From: Pseudoneurospora amorphoporcata
Taxonomy: Eukaryota > Ascomycota > Sordariomycetes > Sordariales > Sordariaceae
DNA: 64,000 nt
NCBI GenBank assembly: GCA_033297205.1
Contig: MU859245.1
Span: forward strand, 1 to 64,000
Direction: 5' to 3'
Within the stretch, counting starts at the first letter, position 1; each line of letters opens with the position of its first letter. The position numbers and the translations under genes were made by a program. The notes under the pieces are model-generated. The model did not search any database. It was not told the origin of the DNA and was given only the letters and a program-made list of their open reading frames with translations. Below, in pieces: positions 22,974 to 32,522 of the stretch.

Positions 22974-23214
22974 TATCACAGGGTTAGCCTGTGATGTGCT
23001 GTGCTGCACTGACCGCACATGTGCTGCGATCCAGAGCCCAGAGCTCTGTCCTCGCACATGTCATCGTCACGTGCAGCCTCACGTGCGCGCACGGTCTGGC
23101 CTTGGGGCTCTCGCCCATATAGCTAGACCTCCGCACACTTCCTCCTCCTTCCTCTCTTTATACAACAACGCATATCTCACCCCACCCCATACGGTGCCCT
23201 CTCGCCCCGTGATA
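22974..23214 (+). repeat. 3' LTR of Gypsy element 1
   Basis: 241 bp, starts TATCACAGGG, ends CCCGTGATA. Less mutated than the 5' LTR. The TA...TA ends are explained by TG...CA after RIP. Confidence 0.9.
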
Positions 23215-23318
23215 CCACCGTTTCTAGCCCTCTAGATCTCTCGCTTTCTTTCCTTTTCATAGCATCATCATTACTATCTTTCATATCGATCACGTTATCC
23301 ATCGCTCGTGATCTTACA
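23215..23318 (+). repeat. 3' LTR of Copia element 1, right part
   Basis: Continues the LTR from CCACC (second Gypsy target copy, 23215-23219) to TTACA, matching 8798-8899. The ATACC duplication follows at 23319-23323. Confidence 0.88.
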
Positions 23319-23323
23319 ATACC

Positions 23324-23931
23324 CTATTAACACTCCCGAACAAGGAGGAGGTTTACCCCTCCATAGGTATCTCCGAGATGAAGATCCACTAGGTCCATCT
23401 TAAGTACGCCCGGTTGGCTAGTAAAGTGGCCGCCTTGACCAACAAGACGTTGACATTAGTCAACCAGAAAGTCGAAGATGCCGAATTTCCTACTAACTTC
23501 GACATCAGCGGGTGGTGATGCTCCGGATGGGCGACGGCGGCGATGTTGTTGGTGGTGGTAATGGCGGTGGTGCCAGTGATAGAGCGGGAAGATCAAGCTT
23601 TAGATGAAACACTTCGCCTTTTATCCCTTGAGATAATCCGTTGTCCACCTGATATGTTTTGCATGACGAGATTTGATCCTTCAAATATCAGCTCACGCTA
23701 AACAGATATCTTCAAACAGTTCGTTTAACGCCGACACCCTGGAGTAGCCCAGGACCTACTTTAGCCGCATCTTCATTTGACGGAAGACATTGTCCAGAGA
23801 TCGTATAGGCCAAGGTTTGACCCGGGAGTCGAATCTTTTCGCCATTAAAGCCGTAGTACTTCTCCCGGTGGGTATTACCAGTCCTGCAAGAAGATGATGG
23901 CTCAAAACAACCATTGTAGTGCTTATGCTGT
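23324..23931. other. Host flank of Copia element 1, no intact gene
   Basis: Short protein-like stretch near 23400-23500 (KVAALTNKTLTLVNQKVEDAEF) without a start or splice context. It was once contiguous with 8311-8728. Otherwise nothing recognisable. Confidence 0.4.
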
Positions 23932-24332
23932 GTTCGGAATCCCAGTATGCCAGTAACAGTAAGAAATTTTATATAGTAGTAAGAACAGTAAGCAACAGCA
24001 TACTGCCGTTGCTTTTTGCATTCGGCTGTTTTCCAGTAAAAATCTGCAAGTCGATGTAGGTCGCTGCACTTCCCCCAACTCCCCCAATGGCCTGCATTTG
24101 ACCAATCAGAAGGCCAGAAATCGTTGGAGTTCTTACTGCATTCTTCGCTTTCATACTGCGTGAAAACTCATGTTTATACCAGTATGAGAGCACTGAAGAC
24201 TGGATTTATACTGCCCAACGAACACGAGACCGTTATAGGGAAATTTGGGGTGCATTACTGTACAGCGATTTCGCTGCAGGCCATCAACAGTATATGCAAC
24301 CTCTAATATACTGGTATACTGGGCTTCCGAAC
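23932..24332. mobile_element. MITE-like inverted-repeat element, copy A
   Basis: 401 bp. The left end GTTCGGAATCCCAGTATGCC and the reverse complement of the right end GTTCGGAAGCCCAGTATACC form ~23-bp terminal inverted repeats. The interior matches copy B at 55765-56347 along its length once an LTR inside copy B is removed. There is no coding capacity, so it must depend on a transposase elsewhere. A target duplication could not be fixed. Confidence 0.75.
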
Positions 24333-25179
24333 ATAACATTAGGTATCCTACCTTGGTCTTGATGCCTGCATCGCTCGTCGCACAGACATTCTACGAATGC
24401 GAAGCTACCTTCGGCGACATGCTGGATTTCCGGTGCTTCTTTGGCTATCGTCAAACCATGGGCTTCAGGGACACTCGGACCGAAGCGACCCTCTCTCAAC
24501 AGGACTTCGACACTCTTATGGAGGAGTGTGTGGAGAAACGCAATGATTGTAACCCACTTGTACAGGTCAACATCGTCTTTCGACGATCTCCCGCACGTCG
24601 TTCCACCGCCAAGGAAGGTCGGACAGGAAGGAAGGACTGCTTGAAAGTGAGCTCGGCGGGAAAGAGCCAGGCCCGCCATCTCTATACCATACCCTACTAC
24701 AGAACCGTCATGTGTTGCCAGCTGCCAGTGCGTCTTGATAGCAGCCGGTCTCTGCCAATGAGTGTGAGATGGACCATGCACCCCTTAGGTGTCTCGGTGA
24801 GACAGTTGTGAGAACACAACCCGGTCCAGGCGAGAATCGAGATCCGCGACTGGCCAGCGCGAATGATGCGCCAAGTTCGGGCATGTAGGGCCGTTAGGGA
24901 TCCTCCTTGGGGTGCATGGTTCACAAGATGCTGGAGAGCACACTTTCCAGCGCGAGAATGACGGCTTTGGTGAGGGCCCTATTGGCCAGGCAAGGATAGG
25001 AAGGGGGCACTGGGCCAGGACGCCGTACTAGTGGGTCAAGTGGTATCCCTCCTTCTTCAATGGTCTCTATCACCTTGCTGGGCAACCAAGAAGAAAAAGC
25101 AGGGACTCTGACAGGAGAGTATATGTAATCATCTCTCGTTGAGACTTGAGCATGCGGGTTGAAATCCCCGCCGAACGGT
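24333..25179. other. Unresolved interval with overlapping frames on both strands
   Basis: Plus frame 24245-24811 and minus frame 24284-24781 overlap almost completely, and a minus frame spans 24921-25328. The plus frame contains a plausible stretch (SQQDFDTLMEECVEKRND), but no start, splice signals or motif. It may hold upstream exons of the interrupted gene at 25180. Confidence 0.35.
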
Positions 25180-25334
25180 ATGGCCAAGTTGGATAGCAAT
25201 GCTGCCACTCGCAGCACCGTGAAGCGTCGTCGCTCGGTCGCCTTTGGAAAAGGCAAGGGCAAGGAGGTGGCTTTCAAAGATCCCGCAACCACCGCTGCCG
25301 CTGACGATGTAGTTTCGGTCACCGACAAGGAAGG

Positions 25335-25503
25335 TGTTGTCGGGTGGGTTCATGTCCCCACCCCTCCCTTGTCTTGTCGTGTGGGTCCATGCCCTCATAC
25401 CCTTCCTGTATTTTAGCCCTCCACACTTCTTTTCCTTTTCTGCTCTAGCCTTCTCTCCATAGCATATACACATCTACACATCGTTTTGCCCTCTAATCCA
25501 AGA
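25335..25503 (+). repeat. 5' LTR of Copia element 2
   Basis: 169 bp, starts TGTTGTCGGG, ends AATCCAAGA. The primer binding site GGTTATGAGCCC follows at 25504-25515. Confidence 0.92.
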
Positions 25504-25763
25504 GGTTATGAGCCCTCTACTCGCGATCGCATCGTCGTATCGCATCGCTGCCGTCGCGCGCATCTAAGAATCAAACCCCGCCCGCCGACAGATCTTGTCG
25601 ACTTTGGCTTACGACACAACCACAACTCGCCACGAGGAATGAAGATTCTCGGCGTTTGTACAACCTCCTACCTGCATACTACGACTTCGACCGACAAACG
25701 ATCCAGTCCGTCAATCTGGTGACCTTACCTGTTGATCTTGACTACAACTACGACACGTCCATT

Positions 25764-26780
25764 ATGGAGTACAACACGACGGCAACGTTGGTTCCCCTCA
25801 AGGGTGAATCCAACCTTGATGCTTGGGCCCGCGCCTTGAAGGTCCAGCTGGCTTCACTTGGCCTTAAGCCATACATCACCACGACTATCCCTGCGCCTGA
25901 GGTCAAGGCCGCGACGAAGACTGAGGACGAGAAAGCCCTGGCCAAATGGCACATGGATCGCGCCAAGGTTATGGGAGTCATCCATTCAACCATCAACAAT
26001 GACAACATCCAGTCCATCCTGATGATCAACAGCTGGGACGAGGACAACGACGATCCCAAGTATCTCTTCGACCTTATTCGTGACAGCATCACCAGCGTCA
26101 CCAACGAAGCCAAGAGCGATGTCCTTGACGAGTATCAAACCCTCAAGCGAGCTTCTTTTGCCTCTCTCGAGTCTTTCCTTATGCGTTACCAAGCCTTGCG
26201 CAAGCGCGTGAAGGATGTCGGTTACTTCATTGACGACAACGTCGAGTTGACGAACCTTTTCAACGCTGTTAAGCACTCTTACCCGGTTGATGCTAAGTTG
26301 TGGGCTGCTGACCTCAACAAGGGCCTGCTCACCACCAAGAAGTTCTTGAGCTTGCTGTCAACCTTGGCCAACACTGAGAAAACTTACAGCAACATGGTCG
26401 TCGCCAAGGTCGAGACCAAGAACGTGAAGACTGAGAATGGTGGTGAAGGAAGAAGCAACAATAGCTGGGACCTGGTTCCCTGTGACAAGTGCACCAAGAA
26501 GATTGTTAGGGGTTGGAAGCATTTCCCCTGTGGCCATCATCGTGCTCCCGACACTCCTGACTGTTGGTGGTGCGATCCTGAGAAAGCTCCAGATGGATGG
26601 AGGAATAAGAAGAAGGCTATGGAGGAGAAGAACAAGGCTGTGGGTGGAGGAACGACTGCTGCGGTCACTGGCAACAACACCAACATCCACAATCCGGCCA
26701 CTGCTGCCGGCAACTCCAACCTTTTGTTTGGCCTGGGTGGTCTGTCCTTCGATGACGACTTCCTTAAGGATTTTCACTAG
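25764..26780 (+). CDS. Gag of Copia element 2, 338 aa
   Basis: The first ATG in the frame is at 25764, and homology with the Copia-1 gag begins right after it (LVPLKGESNLDAWARAL). Residues 1-200 are the Copia gag fold (UBN2-like helical domain; SLESFLMRYQALRKRVKDV typical). A zinc-binding region near residues 238-268 follows CX2C...CXHH...CX2C (PCDKCTK, FPCGHHRA, CWWC) rather than the usual CCHC knuckle. A Thr/Asn/Gly linker and an acidic end (FDDDFLKDFH) follow. It ends at TAG 26778-26780. The pol frame is -1 relative to it. Confidence 0.85.
   Translation: MEYNTTATLVPLKGESNLDAWARALKVQLASLGLKPYITTTIPAPEVKAATKTEDEKALAKWHMDRAKVMGVIHSTINNDNIQSILMINSWDEDNDDPKYLFDLIRDSITSVTNEAKSDVLDEYQTLKRASFASLESFLMRYQALRKRVKDVGYFIDDNVELTNLFNAVKHSYPVDAKLWAADLNKGLLTTKKFLSLLSTLANTEKTYSNMVVAKVETKNVKTENGGEGRSNNSWDLVPCDKCTKKIVRGWKHFPCGHHRAPDTPDCWWCDPEKAPDGWRNKKKAMEEKNKAVGGGTTAAVTGNNTNIHNPATAAGNSNLLFGLGGLSFDDDFLKDFH
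26768..26780 (+). promoter_or_regulatory. Gag-pol frame overlap (candidate -1 frameshift window)
   Basis: The pol frame is closed by a TAA at 26765-26767 and gag ends at TAG 26778-26780, so a -1 shift can only occur within these 13 bases (around GGATTTTCAC). No textbook XXXYYYZ heptamer is present, and other expression strategies are possible. Confidence 0.4.
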
Positions 26781-29218
26781 AGCTCCTGACGGATTCGGAA
26801 CCAACTGCTTCTCGATACACACCTAGCAGTAGTTCTCAATTGAATCTCGTTAAAGTCCAACAAGCTCCCGAGGCAACCTCATTGTACAGAAATATGGTGA
26901 TATTCGACAGTGGATGTGCATCAAATATTTTCAACGATGTCAAATGGTTTACAGAACTGCACCCTTTACCAAGGTCAGTGAGCCATCAAGTGGGTAACGG
27001 CCAGTCATCAAGATCTTATCATATTGGGGTGGTTGAGTTGAAGCTCCCCACAACAGGAGACTACATCTTAGTCAAAATCAAGGATGCGATATACTCCCCG
27101 TCAACGCCAGCGAGTCTGTTGACGACAACAGGTCTTGTTGACAGCGACATGATCTGGGATATGGGAACGAATAAGATTACATTCAACAAAGGGGGTTATC
27201 AGGGACAACAGGTACAATGCCACTGGGTGAATAACCTGCCTGTCCTACCAGTTTTACCACCAGAAGAGATCGACCAGAAGTACCGTAATCAAGCACCTGG
27301 CTTAGCCTTGATGGCTACGATAAACTACGACATAATGCATCGCCGACTGATGCATGCAGGAAAAGACCAAGTCTTGAAGGCTTGTAAGGATGCCGGTATA
27401 AAACTGGCTAATGCCGGAGCCTTGAGGAACGAGTGCGACGCCCGCTTGCAAAGCAAATCAACGGATATTGTTCACAAGATATCTAACCCTGTGGCAACAA
27501 GGCCGCTGGAATTCGTCAGAATTGATACATGGAGTCACAATATAGCTGGCCATATGGGATATAGGTATGTCGTGCACTTTATTTGCATGGTTAGCGGTTT
27601 TCATTGGATCAAGATGATTAGGGAAAAGAGGGATGGCTTGGTGGCTATCAAGGAATGGAAGAAGCATGTGGAGCTCCAGACTGGTCTGAAAGTGAAGGTT
27701 TTGGGCCTTGATGGGGGCATAGAGTTTGGATTTGGTTCGAAGGACTTCCAGAACGACTCTATCGTGGCTTGGGGGCGACAGGAGGGCGTTGAAATCATGA
27801 AGACACCAGCCCATACCCCGTGGATGAATGGAGCGCCAGAAAGAGCTGGAAGAGCAATGATGGAAAAGGCAAGGGCAACAATTATCGAGCACAATATCCC
27901 TATTGAGCTGTGGCCACTGGTAGTTGACTCAGTGGTGAAGGTCATGAACTTGCTGCCCACGAAATCGAATGAGGAGTATATCAGCCCACATGAAGTTCTG
28001 AGCAGGGCTGCAGGCATTCCGAATCCCAAGCCAAACATCAAACATCTTCGTACCTACTACTGTACGGCCTACTACCACATCAAGAAAGAGAGACGGGTAC
28101 AGGGAGACAAGTTCGCGGGGCGTTCGAAACGAGGCCACTTGGTTGGATATGGTGATCTCAACGGGAGGATTTTCTTGATATGGGATCCAGAGCTGAAACA
28201 ACTCATCAGGACAAGTGCGGTGAGGTTCCTGGAGACATCTCCACAAGAAAGCCCTGAAGAAGAAAAGCTTGACCACGCGGTTGTCTTCTCAGATCAATCC
28301 ATTGAGCAGGTAGAGGAGGTGCTGCAAAGCAAGAAGAAGGTGTGGATAACGATTACTGACAGCCAGCCAAAAGAGTCACGAACGGCTCAACCAGAAGGAG
28401 ACTCAACACCTGAAGTAATACTGGGCATTACTAAATCCAACGCCACAATTACTACCCTACCCACGCCATCACCAAGTACTACGCCGGCACCAGCCACCCA
28501 GAACACGATTCCCCTCCCCGATGCCCCGATAATACCATCTCTAGGCCCGACGAGCCCATCCCTAGGACCGGCAACCCCTTCTATAGGCCCGACCAGTTCA
28601 CCTGTGGGACTATCGAACCCAGTAGTGGGACCGGAGGACACGTCACCCGGAGAGGATTCGAATACGCCTACACCGACGAAAGAAACAATGCGGGAACTAT
28701 GGCAGTCAACACTACAGGGACCAGTAACAACAGACGAATCGGATATCCTGCAGTCTGTTGAGCGAGATGAAGGGGAAGGGGACCTATCATTTCAATCCTT
28801 TGACGATAATGTAGATATGCTGAAACCATTTGACAGCAATGGGGATGGGGATGGGGATGGCGAGGGAAACGATGAGGAGCACGAGGAAGACCTGCCTTTC
28901 GACGAGTCGTTTGAGAACTCGTCTTTTGTTGACCCTCACGATCTTGAGGAAGAGGAACCCATTCCGCCTCCACGTAACCAACTACGCCAACAATCAACGC
29001 CCGATCCTATGACTGGGGAACTGACAACGGAGCAACACCAGACATCCCCGGAACTGGAGATCCCGACAACGGCACCGGAGGTTCTGGCGGAGACACCAGA
29101 CCAAGCCCTGACAACGACAGCCTCTGGCAGACCCCGGAGACGAGCGGCACCAACATCAGCAGATATGACCAACAAGATGAGGGTAGTTGACAGTAACCGT
29201 ACGATTCAGAAGAATTAA
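26768..29218 (+). CDS. Pol of Copia element 2, N-terminal part: protease and integrase
   Basis: The frame is open from 26768 to TAA at 29216-29218; a Leu codon (26840) is the first usual alternative start, so it is probably made as Gag-Pol. The protease active site is FDSGCASNIF near 26904. The integrase entry is HRRLMHAGKDQVLKACKD, but the second cysteine pair is degenerate (CDAR). The DDE core is FVRIDTWS, then LGLDGGIEF, then NGAPERAGRAMMEKARA. The C-terminal integrase part is followed by an acidic, Pro/Gly-rich linker of about 280 residues with repeated (S/T)LGP units near 28540-28610. Integrase inserts the cDNA into the nuclear genome. Confidence 0.85.
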   Translation, partial: GFSLELLTDSEPTASRYTPSSSSQLNLVKVQQAPEATSLYRNMVIFDSGCASNIFNDVKWFTELHPLPRSVSHQVGNGQSSRSYHIGVVELKLPTTGDYILVKIKDAIYSPSTPASLLTTTGLVDSDMIWDMGTNKITFNKGGYQGQQVQCHWVNNLPVLPVLPPEEIDQKYRNQAPGLALMATINYDIMHRRLMHAGKDQVLKACKDAGIKLANAGALRNECDARLQSKSTDIVHKISNPVATRPLEFVRIDTWSHNIAGHMGYRYVVHFICMVSGFHWIKMIREKRDGLVAIKEWKKHVELQTGLKVKVLGLDGGIEFGFGSKDFQNDSIVAWGRQEGVEIMKTPAHTPWMNGAPERAGRAMMEKARATIIEHNIPIELWPLVVDSVVKVMNLLPTKSNEEYISPHEVLSRAAGIPNPKPNIKHLRTYYCTAYYHIKKERRVQGDKFAGRSKRGHLVGYGDLNGRIFLIWDPELKQLIRTSAVRFLETSPQESPEEEKLDHAVVFSDQSIEQVEEVLQSKKKVWITITDSQPKESRTAQPEGDSTPEVILGITKSNATITTLPTPSPSTTPAPATQNTIPLPDAPIIPSLGPTSPSLGPATPSIGPTSSPVGLSNPVVGPEDTSPGEDSNTPTPTKETMRELWQSTLQGPVTTDESDILQSVERDEGEGDLSFQSFDDNVDMLKPFDSNGDGDGDGEGNDEEHEEDLPFDESFENSSFVDPHDLEEEEPIPPPRNQLRQQSTPDPMTGELTTEQHQTSPELEIPTTAPEVLAETPDQALTTTASGRPRRRAAPTSADMTNKMRVVDSNRTIQKN

Positions 29219-30934
29219 CACGGTAATCCAGTGGTTCCCTCTTTCTGCTTTGGCTTATAAGAAAGAGGGGTTATCGAACAAAGCATTGAGCTGCTGTGTT
29301 TGACGGCGATGAAGGTAATACATGACCTCGAAACTTATCCAAATGTTCCCAAGAACTACAATCAAGCTAGAAAGCGACCAAACTTCGAAGAATACTGGAA
29401 ACCTGCTATGAAGAAGCAGGTTCAAGCTCTGGAGGACAGGGGAGTCTACGACCTGGTCCCAGTTACCCCAGATATGACGGTCTTGCCTAGAAAGTGGGTT
29501 TTTGATGAGAAAGAAAACCTAGAATTGAGAACGAAGGAGGCCAGAGCTAGATGGGTGGCGTGTGGTAACTTTGAACAAGGCTCTTGGGACACACAGGAAG
29601 TCTATGCTGCGGTGGCCAACGCTGCAAGCGTTAAGATATTTCTGGCTATTATGGCGGTTATGGATCTGGATTGTCACCAGTTTGACTTCAATACTGCGTT
29701 CTTGAACGCCCTGATTCCTTCAGAAAAAAAGTATTACGTTGAACAACCAACAGGACTAGAGAAGGGACCACGGGAGAAACGGAACAGACGGGTCTGCCTG
29801 CTTCGAAGAGCACTGTATGGCCTCAAGAGGAGTCCTCTTTACTGGTTTCAAACACTCCTGCCCATTTTGAAAAGTCTGGGTTTTGAGCCAGTCAGCGACG
29901 ATACTTGCCTGTTCAACAACACAAAGCTGGGAGCATTGCTGGTGCTCTACGTTGATGACTTTCTCATTGCGGCACCAACGAAGTCGGTTATTTTCGATAT
30001 CAGGGATCAACTATTGGCTCATTTCAAGCTCAAACACTTGGGAGAAATGAAGACCTTCCTCGGTTTTGATATTGTGAGGAATAGAGAGGAACGAACAGTC
30101 TTTGTATCTCAAGCCAGGTATACGAAATCCCTGATCAAGAAGTTTGGCTACGATGACTTGCACGGAGTCAATACGCCATGGCCCCAGGATACTAAGGTTG
30201 GAGACCACAAGTCTGGGGACGAGTTGCCAGAGCAACAGAAAAGGTATATCAAGAAGACTGGCAGTCTGAACTACCTATCAATGGGCACACGGCCAGATAT
30301 TACGTTTACGGTCAACAAACTTTGCGAGGCGAATGCAAAACCGACAACTGGCTCAATGACAGTTATGAAGCACCTCTTTCGATATTTGTCAAAAACTATG
30401 GATATGGGTATAGTTCTGGGCGGAAGGCTCTCGCCACGGGACATGGATTTGAAGGCATTCGGAGATGCTTCCTTTGCTGACGACCCGGCAACTCGGCACA
30501 GTACTGGAGGTCATGTGGTATTTCTGGGTGGAGGCCCAGTATTCTGGAAGTCAAAGAAGCAGGCCTTTGTGACAACGAGCACTACAGAAGCAGAGTTTAC
30601 TAACTTGGTCCCGACTGCAAAGTCTTTGCAATGGATTGCACATATGCTGGAAGAGCTGGGCCATGCTCAACCACCTCTAAAACTGCTATATACGGACAGC
30701 AAAAATGCTCGAGACAGGGTTTTAAATCGCAAAGTGCCAGGAAGGAATAGGTGTATGGATGTCAGGTTCAAATGGATCATTGAGAGCGTCGAGGCACAGG
30801 AGTTTGATGTCATTCACATCAGAGGAGAGGGGATGATTGCAGACGGTTTGACGAAGCCGCTGAAGGCGGATAAGCATTCCAGGTTTGTTACAATGCTGGG
30901 ATTGGAGGACAGGAAGGTTCCTTGGGTTGATTGA
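29219..30934 (+). CDS. Pol of Copia element 2, C-terminal part: reverse transcriptase and RNase H
   Basis: Same frame as the upstream part but separated by two TAA codons (29216-29218 and 29258-29260), both one C-to-T change in CpA from CAA. The open stretch 29300-30934 holds RT: VTPDMTVLPRKWVFDEKENL, then DFNTAFLNALIPSEKKYYVE, the LYVDDFLIAA catalytic box near 29946 and GEMKTFLGFDIVRN. RNase H follows with FGDASFADDPATRHSTGGHV, STTEAEF, LYTDSKNA and the C-terminal DGLTKPL. All catalytic acids seem present. The ORF ends at TGA 30932-30934, 84 bases before the 3' LTR. Confidence 0.88.
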
Positions 30935-31018
30935 CAGCCTTGAGCTTCTCAACACCATGATTTTGTTGTTTGTTTACTTATGATAGTCCCTGCAAAGCTG
31001 TTTCGGGCTACGGGGGCG

Positions 31019-31187
31019 TGTTGTCGGGTGGGTTCATGTCTCCACCCCTCCCTTGTCTTGTCGTGTGGGTCCATGCCCTCACACCCTTCCTGTATTTTAG
31101 CCCTCCACACTTCTTTTCCTTTTCTGCTCTAGCCTTCTCTCCAAAGCATATACACATCTACACATGGTTTTGCCCTCTAATCCAAGA
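31019..31187 (+). repeat. 3' LTR of Copia element 2
   Basis: 169 bp, four substitutions from the 5' LTR. A purine-rich tract (CTACGGGGGCG) precedes it. Confidence 0.92.
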
Positions 31188-31256
31188 GAAGGCCCTACTT
31201 CGGCAGCCCATCAACTTAATGAGCTGCTGAATCAACTCGAGCAGGAGGACGTTTGA

Positions 31257-32522
31257 GGTGCGTGCAGATAGGTAGATATATCGTGAGCTAGACGAGCTAC
31301 TGGAGGAAGTTTGGGAGGGGAGCGGAATTGAGGAGTGACAATAAATGTACATAGTGTTGATTAATAGATAGACGTCGCAATGACTATCTCTCGGTGCCCC
31401 GGGAAATTGTCACACGAACCATAGGCCAGTGCATACCTGGCACTGTCATGTCGGACGCCCGAACCACTTTCAAAGACCGGATTTGGGGGCATAAGTGCAT
31501 GCCCGAGCAGATACTAGTGGAGGACCCAGGTTCGAGTCCTGGATTGCGCATTCTCTTTCTTTGACTTTTTTTCTTGCCTTTTTCGTTTCGCAAAGAGGGC
31601 GTGGTGGTACCTAATGGAGGTACCTCTAGGGACTTGTGTGAAAATCACTCCCGGACACTCGTCGATCATGATGGCTATACCTGTGAACCTCCCATCAAAG
31701 TAGCGGCAACAGACTCTCCAAGACTAAAGTATTCTCGGTTGGCTGTTATTCTCCATGCTTCACGTCCAGCTTTCCATTCTGAAACCATGCTAACTTTGCC
31801 TGGAAACATTGAGATCAACCCAAAGGCCAAAATTCCATTTCTTCGACTCTCCACCACCATTGCGACGATACCTAGAGGTAAGGTACCGAACAACGGACGC
31901 GTTCAACGTGAACAACATCACTCATCTACAAGCCTTCTTTCACTACTACTAATTAAACGGCCGATGCTCCGTTGAAACTCGACGACCACGGGAATACCTC
32001 TATACGAAAGGGGTTCACTTGTCAACCACTTCCCGACGCGAACAATGAGAACAAGGTTTCAGTCAAGTCGCACAGAACAACAATGGAAAGCTCGAAGATA
32101 AAAGCGCGTGCAAGAATCAGGGGATAAACATGAGGACAGCGGGGTCTTCGCGGGCAAGAAAATGGCCTGGCACAAGGCCAAAGGGTGGGTCAACTTTACG
32201 TGACTGAATATCTGCCCGGACCGGACTGTATGTAAATCGCAACAGCTTCCACCTAAATCCTCAAAATCTCTCCATCCTCATCTCCGGCGCCGACCCCGGA
32301 CACTCGATCATATTTGCCTGGCACGACCGGACCTTCTCCTCAACACTAGCCGCACAGGTCAACACTCCCGTCCCTCTCGATATCTCCACCCCTTGCTTAC
32401 AGCTCAAAATACTTCACAAGTATCATCCGCCCCCCGAATCGGCACCGTATGCCCCACCCCCTTGGCATACACGCCCACCAGCTTTCCCTCTGCCCACGTA
32501 TACACACCCGAGCGTGGTTACC
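31257..32522. other. Intergenic
   Basis: Contains the tRNA-like half, several AGGTACCTCTAGG-type words (31619, 31871 reversed) and the 3' flank of the large minus-strand gene. No supported ORF. Confidence 0.6.
31480..31553 (+). tRNA. tRNA-like 3' half (pseudogene or unresolved intron-bearing tRNA)
   Basis: CCAGG-TTCGAGT-CCTGG is a perfect T arm, followed by ATTGCGCA as a 3' acceptor strand with discriminator A. A T7 run lies about 25 bases downstream. No 5' acceptor GCGCAAT was found upstream, and only a hairpin GGGCAT...ATGCCC precedes it. The 3' part resembles 56927-56960 on the minus strand, suggesting a shared ancestor. Confidence 0.3.

Larger units (their letters stand above)
15845..23214 (+). 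mobile_element. Gypsy element 1: chromodomain Ty3/Gypsy retrotransposon nested in a Copia LTR
   Basis: 7,370 bp with 241-bp direct LTRs (15845-16085 and 22974-23214). The target duplication is CTACC / CCACC, one copy altered by a C-to-T change in CpA. The interior follows the Ty3/Gypsy order gag, protease, RT, RNase H, integrase, chromodomain, which defines a chromovirus. A polypurine tract (TGAGGGGGGA) abuts the 3' LTR. The coding sequence is peppered with TAG where CAG is expected. Chromodomains of such elements are thought to steer integration to heterochromatin; here the element sits inside another retrotransposon, consistent with that. Confidence 0.92.
8729..23318 (+). mobile_element. 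Copia element 1 (Ty1/Copia LTR retrotransposon), RIP-decayed, with nested insertions
   Basis: Direct LTRs begin TGTTGGTGGG / TGTTAGTAGG and end TCACA / TTACA, and identical 5-bp target duplications ATACC flank the element (8724-8728 and 23319-23323). Order of remnants: gag, protease, integrase, RT, RNase H, the Copia order. The interior aligns with the intact Copia element at 25335-31187 but is full of TAG and other stops. Nested inside are repeat R1 (10486-11040), a degenerate LTR copy (11252-11725), a solo LTR with its own CTTGC duplication (13687-14070), and a Gypsy element in the 3' LTR (15845-23214). No intact ORF remains, so it is non-autonomous now. Confidence 0.9.
25335..31187 (+). 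mobile_element. Copia element 2: young, nearly intact Ty1/Copia retrotransposon
   Basis: 5,853 bp bounded by 169-bp direct LTRs differing at only 4 positions (about 98% identical) and by GAAGG target duplications (25330-25334, 31188-31192). It holds an open gag and a pol interrupted only by two TAA codons. It is related in layout and protein sequence to Copia element 1 but has different LTRs, so a distinct family. The contrast in decay with element 1 places it as a late arrival. It would replicate through reverse transcription in cytoplasmic particles and integrate by its own integrase. Confidence 0.93.
25180..31256 (+). pseudogene. Small reading frame split by Copia element 2
   Basis: The left part runs 25180-25334 (RRRSVAFGKGKGKEVAFKDP, ends VTDKEG) and the right part 31193-31256 (TSAAHQLNELLNQLEQEDV, TGA at 31254-31256). 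Subtracting the element and one GAAGG copy restores a continuous 73-codon frame across the insertion site, the expected footprint of insertion into a translated region. The true gene may be longer, with exons upstream. The product is basic with an acidic Leu-rich C-terminal helix and is unrecognised. The element carries stops, so the tail is lost unless the allele without it exists elsewhere. Confidence 0.5.

Noticed and set aside
24245..24811. 188-codon plus frame overlapping a 165-codon minus frame
   Set aside because: Both begin inside MITE copy A and neither has a motif or splice context; kept only as an unresolved interval.
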